Made by a program: the position numbers and the translations under genes
Assembly: GCF_024710845.1 (NCBI RefSeq)
Contig: NZ_JANJTZ010000056.1
Coordinates: 1-64,000, forward strand
Source of the DNA: Mesorhizobium sp.
GTDB lineage: Bacteria; Pseudomonadota; Alphaproteobacteria; Rhizobiales; Rhizobiaceae
Direction of reading: 5' to 3'
Length of the DNA stretch: 64,000 nucleotides
Notes under the pieces: model-generated
Told to the model about the DNA's origin: nothing
Databases searched by the model: none
Seen by the model: only the letters and a program-made list of their open reading frames with translations
Shown here: piece after piece, positions 30,925 to 39,782 of the stretch
How the letters are laid out: every line of letters starts with the position of its first letter
How positions within the stretch are numbered: the stretch's first letter is position 1

Positions 30925-31959
30925 TCACCCCCAACACTTCTCCGTGCCTTCCTTGACGCTGATCGAAGGTACACCCTCGGCCGGCTTGTCGGTCACCAGC
31001 GCAACGCCGGTGTCGAAGAACGACTTGCCTTCGGTCGGCTTGGGCTTCTCGCCGGTGTCGGCGAACTTCTTGATCGCCTCGACGCCGAGCGATGCCATCA
31101 ACAGCGGATATTGCTGTGAGGTCGCGCCGATCACGCCCGCCTCGACGTTCTTCACGCCCGGGCAGCCGCCGTCGACGGAGACGATCAGCACGCCCTTCTC
31201 CATGCCCACGGCCTTCAGCGCCTCGTAGGCGCCGGCGGCGGCCGGCTCGTTGATCGTGTGGACGACGTTGATGCCGGGATCCTTCTGGAGAAGGTTCTCC
31301 ATCGCCTTGCGGCCGCCCTCCTCGTTGCCGTTGGTCACGTCGTGGCCGACGATGCGGGCATCGTCCTCGTCGCCGATCTTGTTGATGTCCTTCACGTCGA
31401 TGCCGAAGCCCTTCATGAAGCCCTGGTCGCGCAGCACGTCGACCGTCGGCTGCGATGGGGTCAGGTCGAGGAAGGCAATCTTCGCGTCCTTGGCCTTGTC
31501 GCCCAGCGTCGCCGCGGCCCATTTGCCGATCAGTTCGCCGGCCAGAAGGTTGTCAGTGGCAAAGGTCGCGTCCGCCGCATCGGCGGGTTCGAGCGGCGTG
31601 TCGAGCGCGATCACCAGGATGCCGGCGTCGCGCGCCTTCTTGACGGCGGGCACGATGCCGGCCGTGTCGGACGCGGTGATGAGGATGCCCTTGGCGCCGT
31701 CGGCGATGCAGGTTTCGATCGCCGCCACCTGGCTCTCGGAATCGCCGTCGATCTTGCCGGCATAGGATTTGAGCTCGACGCCGATCTCGGCGGCCTTGGC
31801 GGCGGCACCCTCCTTCATCTTCACGAAAAAGGGGTTGGTGTCGGTCTTGGTGATGAGGCAGGCACCGACGCCGGCGGCAGATGCCGGCGCGGAAAGGGCG
31901 AGGACCGCGGCGGCGGCGGCGCCGAAGACGGTCGACTTCAGGAATGCGGATTTGGTCAC
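30925..31959 (-). CDS. frcB: Sugar ABC transporter substrate-binding protein, fructose FrcB type
   Basis: A 344-residue periplasmic binding protein. The start GTG 31959 is supported by GGAGG seven bases upstream. A Sec signal peptide is visible ([10 protein letters not shown], a run of Ala/Leu, then cleavage near APASAA at about residue 29). The mature part has the two-lobe CUT2 fold, with [12 protein letters not shown] at the front and the [18 protein letters not shown] hinge-near segment. It delivers the sugar to FrcC. It is the first gene of frcBCA, facing the divergent repressor gene across a 205-base control region. Confidence 0.9.
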   Translation of the reverse strand: MTKSAFLKSTVFGAAAAAVLALSAPASAAGVGACLITKTDTNPFFVKMKEGAAAKAAEIGVELKSYAGKIDGDSESQVAAIETCIADGAKGILITASDTAGIVPAVKKARDAGILVIALDTPLEPADAADATFATDNLLAGELIGKWAAATLGDKAKDAKIAFLDLTPSQPTVDVLRDQGFMKGFGIDVKDINKIGDEDDARIVGHDVTNGNEEGGRKAMENLLQKDPGINVVHTINEPAAAGAYEALKAVGMEKGVLIVSVDGGCPGVKNVEAGVIGATSQQYPLLMASLGVEAIKKFADTGEKPKPTEGKSFFDTGVALVTDKPAEGVPSISVKEGTEKCWG

Positions 31960-32072
31960 GGTAGTCCTCCCGGTAGATGGCACAGTCGAGGCATTTTGCG
32001 CCGGCCTCCCAGTCGGCGGCACCCGCCACGCAGGCTGGATGTCCTCCTAACGGAACACCATGGACGATCATG

Positions 32073-32108
32073 AGTCAATAGATAATTCACACTTATTTAT
32101 TATTGACA
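32073..32108. promoter_or_regulatory. Divergent frcB/frcR control region with an inverted repeat
   Basis: The intergenic space 31960-32164 is AT-richer than its surroundings around 32070-32110. It holds arms GTCAATA (32074-32080) and TATTGAC (32101-32107), spaced by 20 bases rich in A and T. The right arm is also part of a consensus-like -35 box TTGACA directed to frcR, and the left arm read backwards gives TTGACT directed to frcB. A ROK repressor binding here could control both transcripts. No -10 boxes are convincing. Confidence 0.55.
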
Positions 32109-32164
32109 CCGCTGCGACGGGGCGGCAGACTGAAATGAGATAGAGGCGCCAGGGAGGGGTCACG

Positions 32165-33388
32165 ATGGAAAGCGCTGCGCCGCGCGCGGAGACTGCGCCG
32201 CGTGATTTCGGCGCCCGTCGCGGCACCAATCAGAGCGGCATGCGGGACAACAACGAGCGTCTCGTCCTCTCGCTCGTGCGCCAGCATGGCGCGCTCGCCA
32301 AGACCGACATCGCCCGCATCACCGGCCTGTCGGCGCAGACGATCTCCGTCATCATGCGAGAACTGGAGGCGGAAGAGCTTCTGCTGCGCGGCGAGCCGAT
32401 CCGCGGCAAGGTCGGCCAGCCGTCAATCCCGATGTCGCTCAATCCCGAAGGCGCGTTCTTCCTCGGCCTCAAGATCGGCCGTCGCAGCGCCGACCTGGTG
32501 CTCATCGACTTCCTCGGCAACATCCGCGGCATGGCGCACTCGACCTACGCCTATCCCGACGCGCACGCGACGCTCGCCTTCGCGCGGTCCGGCATCGCCG
32601 ATCTGTTCGGCCGGCTCGACGAGGCGCAGCGCCAGCGCATCGCCGGGCTCGGCATCGCCATGCCGTTCGAACTGTGGAACTGGGCCGACGCGGTCGGCGC
32701 GCCGCGTAGCGTGATGGACGAGTGGCGCTCGATCGACATCCGAGCAGCACTTTCGGCGGACCTGCCCTTCCCCGTCTACCTGCAAAACGACGCCACCGCC
32801 GCCTGCGGCGCGGAACTGGTGTTCGGGCAGGCGGGCGATCTGCGCAACTTCGTCTACTTCTATGTCGGCGCCTTCATCGGCGGCGGCATCGTCCTCGAAG
32901 GCGCCCTCTATGCCGGCCCGACCGGCAATGCCGGCGCGCTCGGTTCCATGCCCGTCCCTGACGCCCGCGGACGGCCGGTCCAGCTCATCGACATCGCCTC
33001 GATCGCCGTCCTCGAAAGGGCGCTGATCTCCGCCCGCCGCGACGGCGCGATCCTGTGGACCTCGCCGGAGGAATGGGGCGACCTGTCTCCCCATCTCGAA
33101 GCCTGGATCGACACGGCGTCGGCCGGGCTTGCCTACGCGATCGTCGCCGCCTCGGCGGTGATCGACTTCGAGGCCGCTGTCATCGACGGCTGGATGCCGA
33201 AGGGCGTGCGCGCAAAGCTCGTGGAGGCTGTGGCGCTCAAGCTCAGGCAGTTCGACATCGAGGGCATCGCACTGCCTGTAGTGCGCGAAGGCACGGTCGG
33301 TATCCATGCCCGCGCGCTCGGCGGCGCCAGCCTGCCCTTGTCCGACCGCTTCCTAGTCGGTCAGACTGCCTCGTTCCGCAGCGCATGA
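32165..33388 (+). CDS. frcR: ROK-family transcriptional repressor
   Basis: A 407-residue ROK regulator (NagC/XylR type). An N-terminal winged helix-turn-helix (about residues 30-85, LAKTDIARITGLSAQTISVIM) is followed by an actin-like ROK domain, with LQNDATAACGAELVFG and VGAFIGGGIVLEGALYAGPTGNAGALG. It is divergent from frcBCA and 34 bases upstream of the kinase gene. It probably senses fructose or a phosphorylated derivative and represses the transporter operon. The symbol reflects its position in an Frc-type locus. Confidence 0.85.
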   Translation: MESAAPRAETAPRDFGARRGTNQSGMRDNNERLVLSLVRQHGALAKTDIARITGLSAQTISVIMRELEAEELLLRGEPIRGKVGQPSIPMSLNPEGAFFLGLKIGRRSADLVLIDFLGNIRGMAHSTYAYPDAHATLAFARSGIADLFGRLDEAQRQRIAGLGIAMPFELWNWADAVGAPRSVMDEWRSIDIRAALSADLPFPVYLQNDATAACGAELVFGQAGDLRNFVYFYVGAFIGGGIVLEGALYAGPTGNAGALGSMPVPDARGRPVQLIDIASIAVLERALISARRDGAILWTSPEEWGDLSPHLEAWIDTASAGLAYAIVAASAVIDFEAAVIDGWMPKGVRAKLVEAVALKLRQFDIEGIALPVVREGTVGIHARALGGASLPLSDRFLVGQTASFRSA

Positions 33389-33422
33389 CCACGCCTCTCC
33401 CCACCATCGATCCGGAGTTCGC

Positions 33423-34343
33423 ATGATCCTGTGCTGCGGCGAAGCGCTGATCGACATGCTGCCCCGCGAGACGACGCGCGGCGAGAACGCGTTCGCACCC
33501 TATGCGGGCGGCGCCGTCTTCAACACCGCCATTGCGCTCGGCCGCCTCGGCGCGCCGGTCGAGTTCTTCACCGGCCTGTCGAGCGACCTGTTCGGCGACA
33601 TGCTGCGCCGGACGCTGGCCGAAAGCCATGTCGGCACCCGCTACTCGCCGCTGTCTGATCGCCCCACTACGCTTGCCTTCGTCAAGCTTACCAACGGCCA
33701 GGCGAAATACGTTTTCTACGATGAGAACACGGCCGGCCGGATGCTGTCGGAGTCCGATCTTCCAGCCCTGGGTAACGACGTATCGGCGATGCTGTTCGGC
33801 GCGATCAGCCTGATCCCCGAACCCTGCGGCTCGGCCTACGAAGCGCTGATGCGGCGCGAACATGCGACCCGCGTCACCATGCTCGACCCCAACATCCGCC
33901 CGAACTTCATCCCTGACCCCGCGGCTCACCGCGCCCGCATGATGCGGATGGTGACGATGGCCGACATCGTGAAACTCTCTGACGAGGACCTCGGCTGGTT
34001 TGGCGAAATCGGGGATGTCGGCGATATCGCCCGGCACTGGCTCGGTCTCGGCCCGAAGCTGATCCTGGTGACGCGCGGCGGCGAAGGCGCCACCGGCTAC
34101 AGCGCGACCGCGACGGTCAGGGTTCCGGCGCGACGTGTCGAAGTCGTCGATACGGTCGGCGCGGGCGATACGTTCAACGCCGGCGTGCTCGCCGCGCTGC
34201 ACGAGCGCGGATTGCTCACCAAGGCTGCAGTCGCAAAGCTCGACGAAGACGACATCCGCTCCGCGCTCGGCCTCGGCGTCCGCGCCGCCGCCGTCACGGT
34301 TTCACGCGCCGGGGCGAACCCGCCTTGGCGCGAGGAGCTTTGA
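33423..34343 (+). CDS. frcK: PfkB-family fructokinase
   Basis: A 306-residue ribokinase-family sugar kinase. The N-terminal CGEALIDMLPRE and GGAVFNTAIALGRLG give the sugar-binding region. The C-terminal PfkB signature DTVGAGDTFNAGV carries the catalytic Asp and anion hole. It phosphorylates the imported sugar, most likely fructose to fructose-6-phosphate, in the cytoplasm. It follows frcR in the same direction. Its TGA (34341-34343) is directly back-to-back with the cysQ stop on the other strand, together forming TGATCA. Confidence 0.9.
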   Translation: MILCCGEALIDMLPRETTRGENAFAPYAGGAVFNTAIALGRLGAPVEFFTGLSSDLFGDMLRRTLAESHVGTRYSPLSDRPTTLAFVKLTNGQAKYVFYDENTAGRMLSESDLPALGNDVSAMLFGAISLIPEPCGSAYEALMRREHATRVTMLDPNIRPNFIPDPAAHRARMMRMVTMADIVKLSDEDLGWFGEIGDVGDIARHWLGLGPKLILVTRGGEGATGYSATATVRVPARRVEVVDTVGAGDTFNAGVLAALHERGLLTKAAVAKLDEDDIRSALGLGVRAAAVTVSRAGANPPWREEL

Positions 34344-35159
34344 TCAGCGCGGCGCCGCCCCGCCTTCCGCGACAAACCACGGATTGGCGAAGTCGACATC
34401 CTCCGCCTGGTTGCGCTTGCCGTAGGTGAAGGGCCTGCCGTCCACCAGCGTCGTGCGGCCGCCGGCCGCGCGCAGCACGGCGTCGCCCGCGGCCGTATCC
34501 CATTCCATCGTACGGCCGAAGCGCGGATAGAGATCGGCCTTGCCGCTCGCCAGCAGACAGAATTTCAGCGACGAGCCGACCGACACGATTTCCGCGCCTT
34601 CGTGCTTCTCGATGTATTCGTCGGTCTCCGGCGTGCGGTGCGAGCGGCTGGCGACGATCGTCTTCGGCTCGGCGCAGGAACGCACCGAGATTTCGCTGCG
34701 ATCGATGGGTTCATGGTTCTCGCCGACCGTCACCGCGTAGGCCTTGCCTGGTCGGCCCGAATAGAGCGTACCCTGGGCCGGCGCATAGACGACGCCGATC
34801 TCCGGCACGCCCTTGCGCACCAGCGCGATGTTCACGGTGAAGTCCGGGCGGCGCTTGATGAACTCCTTGGTGCCGTCCAGCGGGTCCACCAGGAAGAACA
34901 ACTCGCCCAGCGCCGGCGGCAGCAGGCCGGCCGAGGCCTCCTCCTCCGCGACGCATGGAACATGCGGAAACGCCTCGCGCAGGCCCTGCAGAATGACGAT
35001 CTCGGCGCGCCGGTCCGCCTCAGTCACCGGCGAATGGTCCGACTTTTCCTCAACGACGATGCCCGCACGGAACACGTCCATGATCTCGGCGCCCGCCAGC
35101 AGGGCGAGGCGCTCGAGTTCGGCGAGGATCGCCGTGTCGTCCATGCCTGTCGCCATCAT
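34344..35159 (-). CDS. cysQ: 3'(2'),5'-bisphosphate nucleotidase
   Basis: A 271-residue member of the inositol-monophosphatase fold that removes the 3' phosphate from PAP/PAPS, preventing build-up during sulfate activation. The metal sites are VAEEEAS, DPLDGTKEFIKR and WDTAAGDAV. Three Met codons (35159, 35156, 35144) could start translation; a GAGG lies two to five bases before the first two, and 35144 begins MDDTAILAELERL as in relatives. It follows cysNC by four bases, forming the cysD-cysNC-cysQ operon. Confidence 0.92.
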   Translation of the reverse strand: MMATGMDDTAILAELERLALLAGAEIMDVFRAGIVVEEKSDHSPVTEADRRAEIVILQGLREAFPHVPCVAEEEASAGLLPPALGELFFLVDPLDGTKEFIKRRPDFTVNIALVRKGVPEIGVVYAPAQGTLYSGRPGKAYAVTVGENHEPIDRSEISVRSCAEPKTIVASRSHRTPETDEYIEKHEGAEIVSVGSSLKFCLLASGKADLYPRFGRTMEWDTAAGDAVLRAAGGRTTLVDGRPFTYGKRNQAEDVDFANPWFVAEGGAAPR

Positions 35160-35163
35160 CGCC

Positions 35164-37068
35164 TCAGATATAGCCGCGTTCGCGCAGCCAGGCTTCGAGT
35201 GCCTCCGTCAATTCCTCCGGCGAGCGTCCGGAGGTTTCGAGATGCACGTCGGCATGCTCCGGCGCTTCGTAAGGCGAATCGACGCCGGTGAAGTTCTTGA
35301 TCTCGCCCCTCAGCGCGCGGGCATAGAGCCCCTTCGGGTCGCGCCTGGCGCATTCCTCGAACGGCGTGTCGACGAAGACCTCGACGAACTCGCCCTCCGC
35401 CATCAGTTCGCGCGCCATGCGCCGCTCGGCGCGGAACGGCGAGATGAACGACACCAGCACCAGAAGGCCGGCGTCGACCATCAGCCGCGCGACCTCCGCC
35501 ACACGGCGGATGTTCTCGACGCGGTCCTCCTCGGTGAAGCCGAGGTCGCGGTTGAGGCCGTGCCGCACATTGTCGCCGTCGAGGATGTAGGTGTGGCGGC
35601 CGTTGGCGTGCAGCTTCTTCTCGAGCAGGTTGGCGATGGTCGACTTGCCAGACCCCGACAGGCCGGTGAACCAGAGCACGGCCGGCTTCTGGTGCTTCAG
35701 CTCGGCGCGTGCCTTCTTGTCGACGTCGAGCGCCTGCCAGTGGACGTTCGACGCCCGGCGCAGCGGATGCAGGATCATGCCGGCACCGGCCGTCGCATTG
35801 GTGATCCGGTCGATCAGGATGAAAGCGCCGGTGACGCGGTTGTCGGCATAGGTGTCGAAGGCGACCGGCGACTGGGTCGAGATGTTGCAGACGCCGACCT
35901 CGTTGAGCTCGAGCGACTTAGCCGCCTCATGCGCGAACGTATTGATGTCGATCCGGTGCTTCAGTTCCGTCACCGTCGCGTTCATCTGGTCGGTTTCGGT
36001 CCGGAGCAGATAGGAGCGGCCGGGGAGCAGGGCATGCTCGTCGAACCAGACGATGTTGGCGGTGAACTGGTCGGCGACATGCGGCCGGGCATCAGGGGCC
36101 ACCAGCATGTTGCCGCGCGAAACTTCAATCTCGTCCTCCAGCACGATCGTCACCGCCTGGCCTTCCGCGGCCCTCGGCAGATCGCCGCCCTGCGCGACGA
36201 TGCGCTTGACGCGGCTCGGCTTGCCCGACTTCGCCACGACGACGGTGTCGCCCTGTGCGATCACTCCGGACGCAACGGTGCCGGCGAAGCCGCGGAAGTC
36301 GAGGTTCGGGCGGTTCACATATTGCACGGGGAAGCGGAACGGCTTCTTCTCATCTGCCGACGCGAGCGGCACGGTTTCGAGATGTTCCAGCAGCGCCGGG
36401 CCGGTGTACCAGTCCATGCGCGCGGAGCGCTGGGTCACGTTATCGCCGTAGCGCGCCGACAGCGGAATCGGAGTCAGCGTCTCGAAGCCGAGGTCCTTGG
36501 CGAAGGCGCGATAGTCGCCGACGATCCGGTCGAACACGGCCCGGTCGAAGCCGACGAGGTCGATCTTGTTCACCGCCAGCACGATGTGGCGGATGCCGAG
36601 CAGCGAGGCGATGAAGGAATGCCGGCGCGTCTGGCGAAGTACGCCCTGACGCGCGTCAATGAGAACGATGGCGAGATCGGCCGTCGAGGCGCCGGTGGCC
36701 ATGTTGCGCGTGTACTGCTCGTGGCCGGGCGTGTCGGCAACGATGAACTTGCGCTTCGGCGTGGCGAAGAAGCGGTAGGCGACGTCGATGGTGATACCCT
36801 GCTCGCGCTCTGCCTCCAGCCCGTCGACCAACAGCGCGAAATCGATGTCGTCGCCCGTCGTGCCGTGTTTCTTCGAATCTTTCTCCAGAGTCGCCAACTG
36901 ATCTTCGAAGATTAGCTTGGTGTCGTAGAGCAGCCGGCCGATCAGCGTCGACTTGCCGTCGTCGACGGAGCCGCAGGTCAGGAACCGCAGCAGTTCCTTG
37001 TTCTCCTGCTCGTGCAGGAAGGCGCGGACCGCGCTGGCGGCGGCGGGCTTGGGTGCCACGTGCTCCAT
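35164..37068 (-). CDS. cysNC: Fused sulfate adenylyltransferase large subunit and APS kinase (CysN/CysC)
   Basis: A 634-residue bifunctional enzyme. The N-terminal GTPase half (CysN) has the P-loop GSVDDGKST at about residue 34, the switch DTPGHEQY and the guanine-specificity NKIDL. The C-terminal half from about residue 450 is APS kinase, with P-loop GLSGSGKST near residue 466 and [15 protein letters not shown]. It activates sulfate to APS with CysD and phosphorylates APS to PAPS. In rhizobia this NodQ-like fusion supports sulfated polysaccharides as well as assimilation (established for relatives). It lies one base after cysD. No cysH or cysI is in the window. Confidence 0.94.
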   Translation of the reverse strand: MEHVAPKPAAASAVRAFLHEQENKELLRFLTCGSVDDGKSTLIGRLLYDTKLIFEDQLATLEKDSKKHGTTGDDIDFALLVDGLEAEREQGITIDVAYRFFATPKRKFIVADTPGHEQYTRNMATGASTADLAIVLIDARQGVLRQTRRHSFIASLLGIRHIVLAVNKIDLVGFDRAVFDRIVGDYRAFAKDLGFETLTPIPLSARYGDNVTQRSARMDWYTGPALLEHLETVPLASADEKKPFRFPVQYVNRPNLDFRGFAGTVASGVIAQGDTVVVAKSGKPSRVKRIVAQGGDLPRAAEGQAVTIVLEDEIEVSRGNMLVAPDARPHVADQFTANIVWFDEHALLPGRSYLLRTETDQMNATVTELKHRIDINTFAHEAAKSLELNEVGVCNISTQSPVAFDTYADNRVTGAFILIDRITNATAGAGMILHPLRRASNVHWQALDVDKKARAELKHQKPAVLWFTGLSGSGKSTIANLLEKKLHANGRHTYILDGDNVRHGLNRDLGFTEEDRVENIRRVAEVARLMVDAGLLVLVSFISPFRAERRMARELMAEGEFVEVFVDTPFEECARRDPKGLYARALRGEIKNFTGVDSPYEAPEHADVHLETSGRSPEELTEALEAWLRERGYI

Positions 37069-37069
37069 C

Positions 37070-37975
37070 TCAGAAATACCCTTCCCGCTTCTTCTTCTCC
37101 ATCGAGCCGGCTTCGTCCTTGTCGATAGCCCTGCCCTGGCGCTCCGAGGTGCGGGCGATCAGCATCTCCTGCACGATCTCCTCGAGCGAGGCCGCGTCGG
37201 AATCGATCGCGCCGGTCAGCGGATAGCAGCCCAGCGTACGGAAACGGACCAGCCGGTCCTCGACCGCCTCGCCGTCGCGCAGTTCCATGCGGTCGTCGTC
37301 CTTGAGGATCAGCATGCCGTCGCGTTCGACGATCGGCCGCTCCTTGGCGAAATAGAGCGGCACGATCGGGATATTTTCCTGCAGGATGTATTGCCAGATA
37401 TCGAGTTCGGTCCAGTTCGACAGCGGGAAGACCCGGATCGACTCGCCCGGCGAGACACGGGTGTTGTAGATCTTCCACATCTCCGGGCGCTGGTTCTTCG
37501 GATCCCAGGTGTGCTGCGCGGTACGGAAGGAGAAGATGCGCTCCTTGGCGCGGCTCTTTTCCTCGTCGCGGCGGGCGCCGCCGAACGCCGCGTCGAATCC
37601 GTATTTATCGAGCGCCTGACGCAGGCCAACCGTCTTCATGATGTGGGTGTGGACGTTTGATCCGTGCGTGAACGGGCCAATGTCCTTCTCGATCCCCTCC
37701 GGATTGATATGGACGAGCAGGTCGAATCCCAGCTTCGCCGCCATCTCGTCGCGGAACTCGATCATCTCGCGGAACTTCCAGCGTGTGTCGACATGCAGGA
37801 AGGGAAAAGGCGGCTTCGCCGGATAGAACGCCTTCATCGCGAGATGAAGCATGACCGACGAATCCTTGCCGACCGAATACAGCATCACCGGCTTCGAGAA
37901 GGTGGCGGCGACCTCGCGGAAGATGTGGATCGATTCCGCCTCCAGCCTCTGCAGATGAGTCATGTGTGCGGTCAT
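37070..37975 (-). CDS. cysD: Sulfate adenylyltransferase small subunit
   Basis: A 301-residue ATP-sulfurylase small subunit of the PP-loop superfamily ([17 protein letters not shown] near residue 30), with [20 protein letters not shown] and the Cys in [11 protein letters not shown]. It works as a heterodimer with CysN to form APS. Start ATG 37975 gives the standard length; ATG 37963 is also in frame. It is the first gene of cysD-cysNC-cysQ. Upstream, 37976-38269 has no gene; a short dyad (38072-38098) may be regulatory. Confidence 0.94.
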   Translation of the reverse strand: MTAHMTHLQRLEAESIHIFREVAATFSKPVMLYSVGKDSSVMLHLAMKAFYPAKPPFPFLHVDTRWKFREMIEFRDEMAAKLGFDLLVHINPEGIEKDIGPFTHGSNVHTHIMKTVGLRQALDKYGFDAAFGGARRDEEKSRAKERIFSFRTAQHTWDPKNQRPEMWKIYNTRVSPGESIRVFPLSNWTELDIWQYILQENIPIVPLYFAKERPIVERDGMLILKDDDRMELRDGEAVEDRLVRFRTLGCYPLTGAIDSDAASLEEIVQEMLIARTSERQGRAIDKDEAGSMEKKKREGYF

Positions 37976-38071
37976 TGTCGCCTGCTTCTCGATCGTCGGC
38001 CGGATGCGGCCCGTATCGGCAGCTTCGCTCGCGGTGGCGGAGCGGCGCACGCCGTCGCTGCTTCAGGGGAG

Positions 38072-38098
38072 GTGGCACGCCGTGATCGCGGGTGCCAC
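38072..38098. promoter_or_regulatory. Inverted repeat upstream of cysD
   Basis: Perfect seven-base arms GTGGCAC (38072-38078) and GTGCCAC (38092-38098) are separated by 13 bases, about 97 bases upstream of the cysD start and within the 294-base gap between the divergent cysD and polysaccharide genes. The size and position fit a dimeric-regulator site, but no known sulfur-regulator motif was recognised. It could equally be a chance hairpin in GC-rich DNA. Confidence 0.35.
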
Positions 38099-38269
38099 GC
38101 ATTTCGGCGGCTTCTAACGGTTTCGGTCCAAGCCGACAACATATGAATCCGCGTCGTCTCGGCATTCCTTGGAAAAATATTCTCTCGAAACTGTCACGCT
38201 GCGCTATCCGCGAGCGGCGCGCCGCGGAATTCGCCGCGAAACGTCTTGTGAACGACTGGCGGTTCCGCA

Positions 38270-39631
38270 ATGCAGCATCTAGGTTGCATCGCCGCGATGG
38301 CAGATGATACCTGCCAACTAATCAACAAGTCGATCGGAAGCTTCTTGCCACCTTTTCGCAGACCAACACTCGACGAGAACAACCGCTGGTTCACCGCGGT
38401 CGTCATCGGCGGCGGCGGTGTTGCCGGCAGTCTGGTCAGCTTCCTCTATTCCAGCGCGCTCGTGCTTGGCCTCTGGCGCCTGTCGCTTGGGCTGATCGCC
38501 CTGCCTAAGGACCGCGCCGTTCGCCTGATCGGAGCGAGCTTTATCGCCTATTTCGCGGCGGAGGCGCTCGCGACGCTCGTCAACTATTCCGGGCCGGCCG
38601 ATCTGCTCGAGGGGATGGTGGCGAACCTGCCCTTCGTCGCCTTCCCGATCCTTTTCGGACGGCTGTCGCTGACCCCACGGCCCGACATTTTGCGATGGGT
38701 CGAATACGGCTCGATTGGCGGCGCCTACGGCGTCGGCCTGTTCGCGCTCATCGAAGTGTTCGTCGGGGGTTACCCACGCGCCGAAGGCCTGGCGGGAAAT
38801 TCGGGGCCGTTTGCGCTTGTCTCTGCGGTCCTGTTCGGTTTCTGTGTCGCGATTGCGATCTACCGCCAAGACCATATGCGCAGGATCGCCGGCGGCGCGG
38901 CGCTTATTGCCGCCGTCGCGCTCATTCTGTCCGGCATGCGCAGCCTGTGGCCGATGCTCTTGCTATCCCCTCTGCTGCTCATTTGGCTGCTCGGCTTCGT
39001 TTCTAAAGCGATGTTCACGCGCAGGACCGCTCTGGCGGCCGCGGCGGCCGCGGTCGTCGTCGCCTCCCTCGGCTATTCGACCGTCCAGACCAGGGTCATG
39101 AACCTGGTCAGGGACTTCGAGAAAGTGGACGCCGGCAACTACGACAATTCCCTCGGTCAGCGAATTCGCGTGTGGAGCGCGGCGATCGAGTTGATCGAGC
39201 AGAAGCCGGTTTTTGGCCAGGGACCCGCGCATGCGCGCCGCGCGCTTCAGACAGCGGCGAGCGAGCGCGGCGAGAAGGAAATCTCCTTTTCCCATGCCCA
39301 TAACCTCGCGCTCAATACCCTGATGCGCTCGGGCATCTTCGGCTTAGCGGCAGTCATCGCGATGTTTTTCGTTCCGCTCTGGGCGGCAGGGCGCAGTAAG
39401 AAGGACGAAATCGGGCAAATCGGCTACGCATTGATGGTCACGCTCTGCGCGACCTACCTCGTCAACGGTGCGGTCAATGTCAGTTTCGGACATGACATCG
39501 TCGACGCGCTCTTTCTATACTGCATGATGACGACGGCCTATCTCGTGTTCGGCCCGTCGGGAACGCCGCGTTATGTCCTTCTGGCCGACGGCAGCCGGGT
39601 CACGAATCCCTCGGCATCGGCCGCCGCCTGA
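38270..39631 (+). CDS. O-antigen ligase/polymerase (Wzy_C) family membrane protein
   Basis: A 453-residue polytopic membrane protein with about ten hydrophobic helices. A periplasmic-loop region (about residues 275-350) contains the family pattern GQRIRVWSAAIELIEQKPVFGQGP and SHAHNLALNTLMRSGI, in which R and H are typical of WaaL/Wzy_C proteins. It would polymerise or ligate a lipid-linked glycan at the periplasmic face of the inner membrane. ATG 38270 or 38297 may be the start. It is the first gene of the polysaccharide region, 151 bases before the CapD-type gene. Ligase and polymerase cannot be told apart by eye. Confidence 0.82.
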   Translation: MQHLGCIAAMADDTCQLINKSIGSFLPPFRRPTLDENNRWFTAVVIGGGGVAGSLVSFLYSSALVLGLWRLSLGLIALPKDRAVRLIGASFIAYFAAEALATLVNYSGPADLLEGMVANLPFVAFPILFGRLSLTPRPDILRWVEYGSIGGAYGVGLFALIEVFVGGYPRAEGLAGNSGPFALVSAVLFGFCVAIAIYRQDHMRRIAGGAALIAAVALILSGMRSLWPMLLLSPLLLIWLLGFVSKAMFTRRTALAAAAAAVVVASLGYSTVQTRVMNLVRDFEKVDAGNYDNSLGQRIRVWSAAIELIEQKPVFGQGPAHARRALQTAASERGEKEISFSHAHNLALNTLMRSGIFGLAAVIAMFFVPLWAAGRSKKDEIGQIGYALMVTLCATYLVNGAVNVSFGHDIVDALFLYCMMTTAYLVFGPSGTPRYVLLADGSRVTNPSASAAA

Positions 39632-39782
39632 CGCGGAGCCGCCGCAAAATGACTGTGGCAAAAAGGGAACGGGGGTTTTCCGTCGGGACGGGTTCGGCGA
39701 TTGGAACTTTGCGGAAAAGACGCAAAAGAATATGGATAAGGTGATCGCACTACCCTAGGGTTGCGCATCAGGGACATCACGC

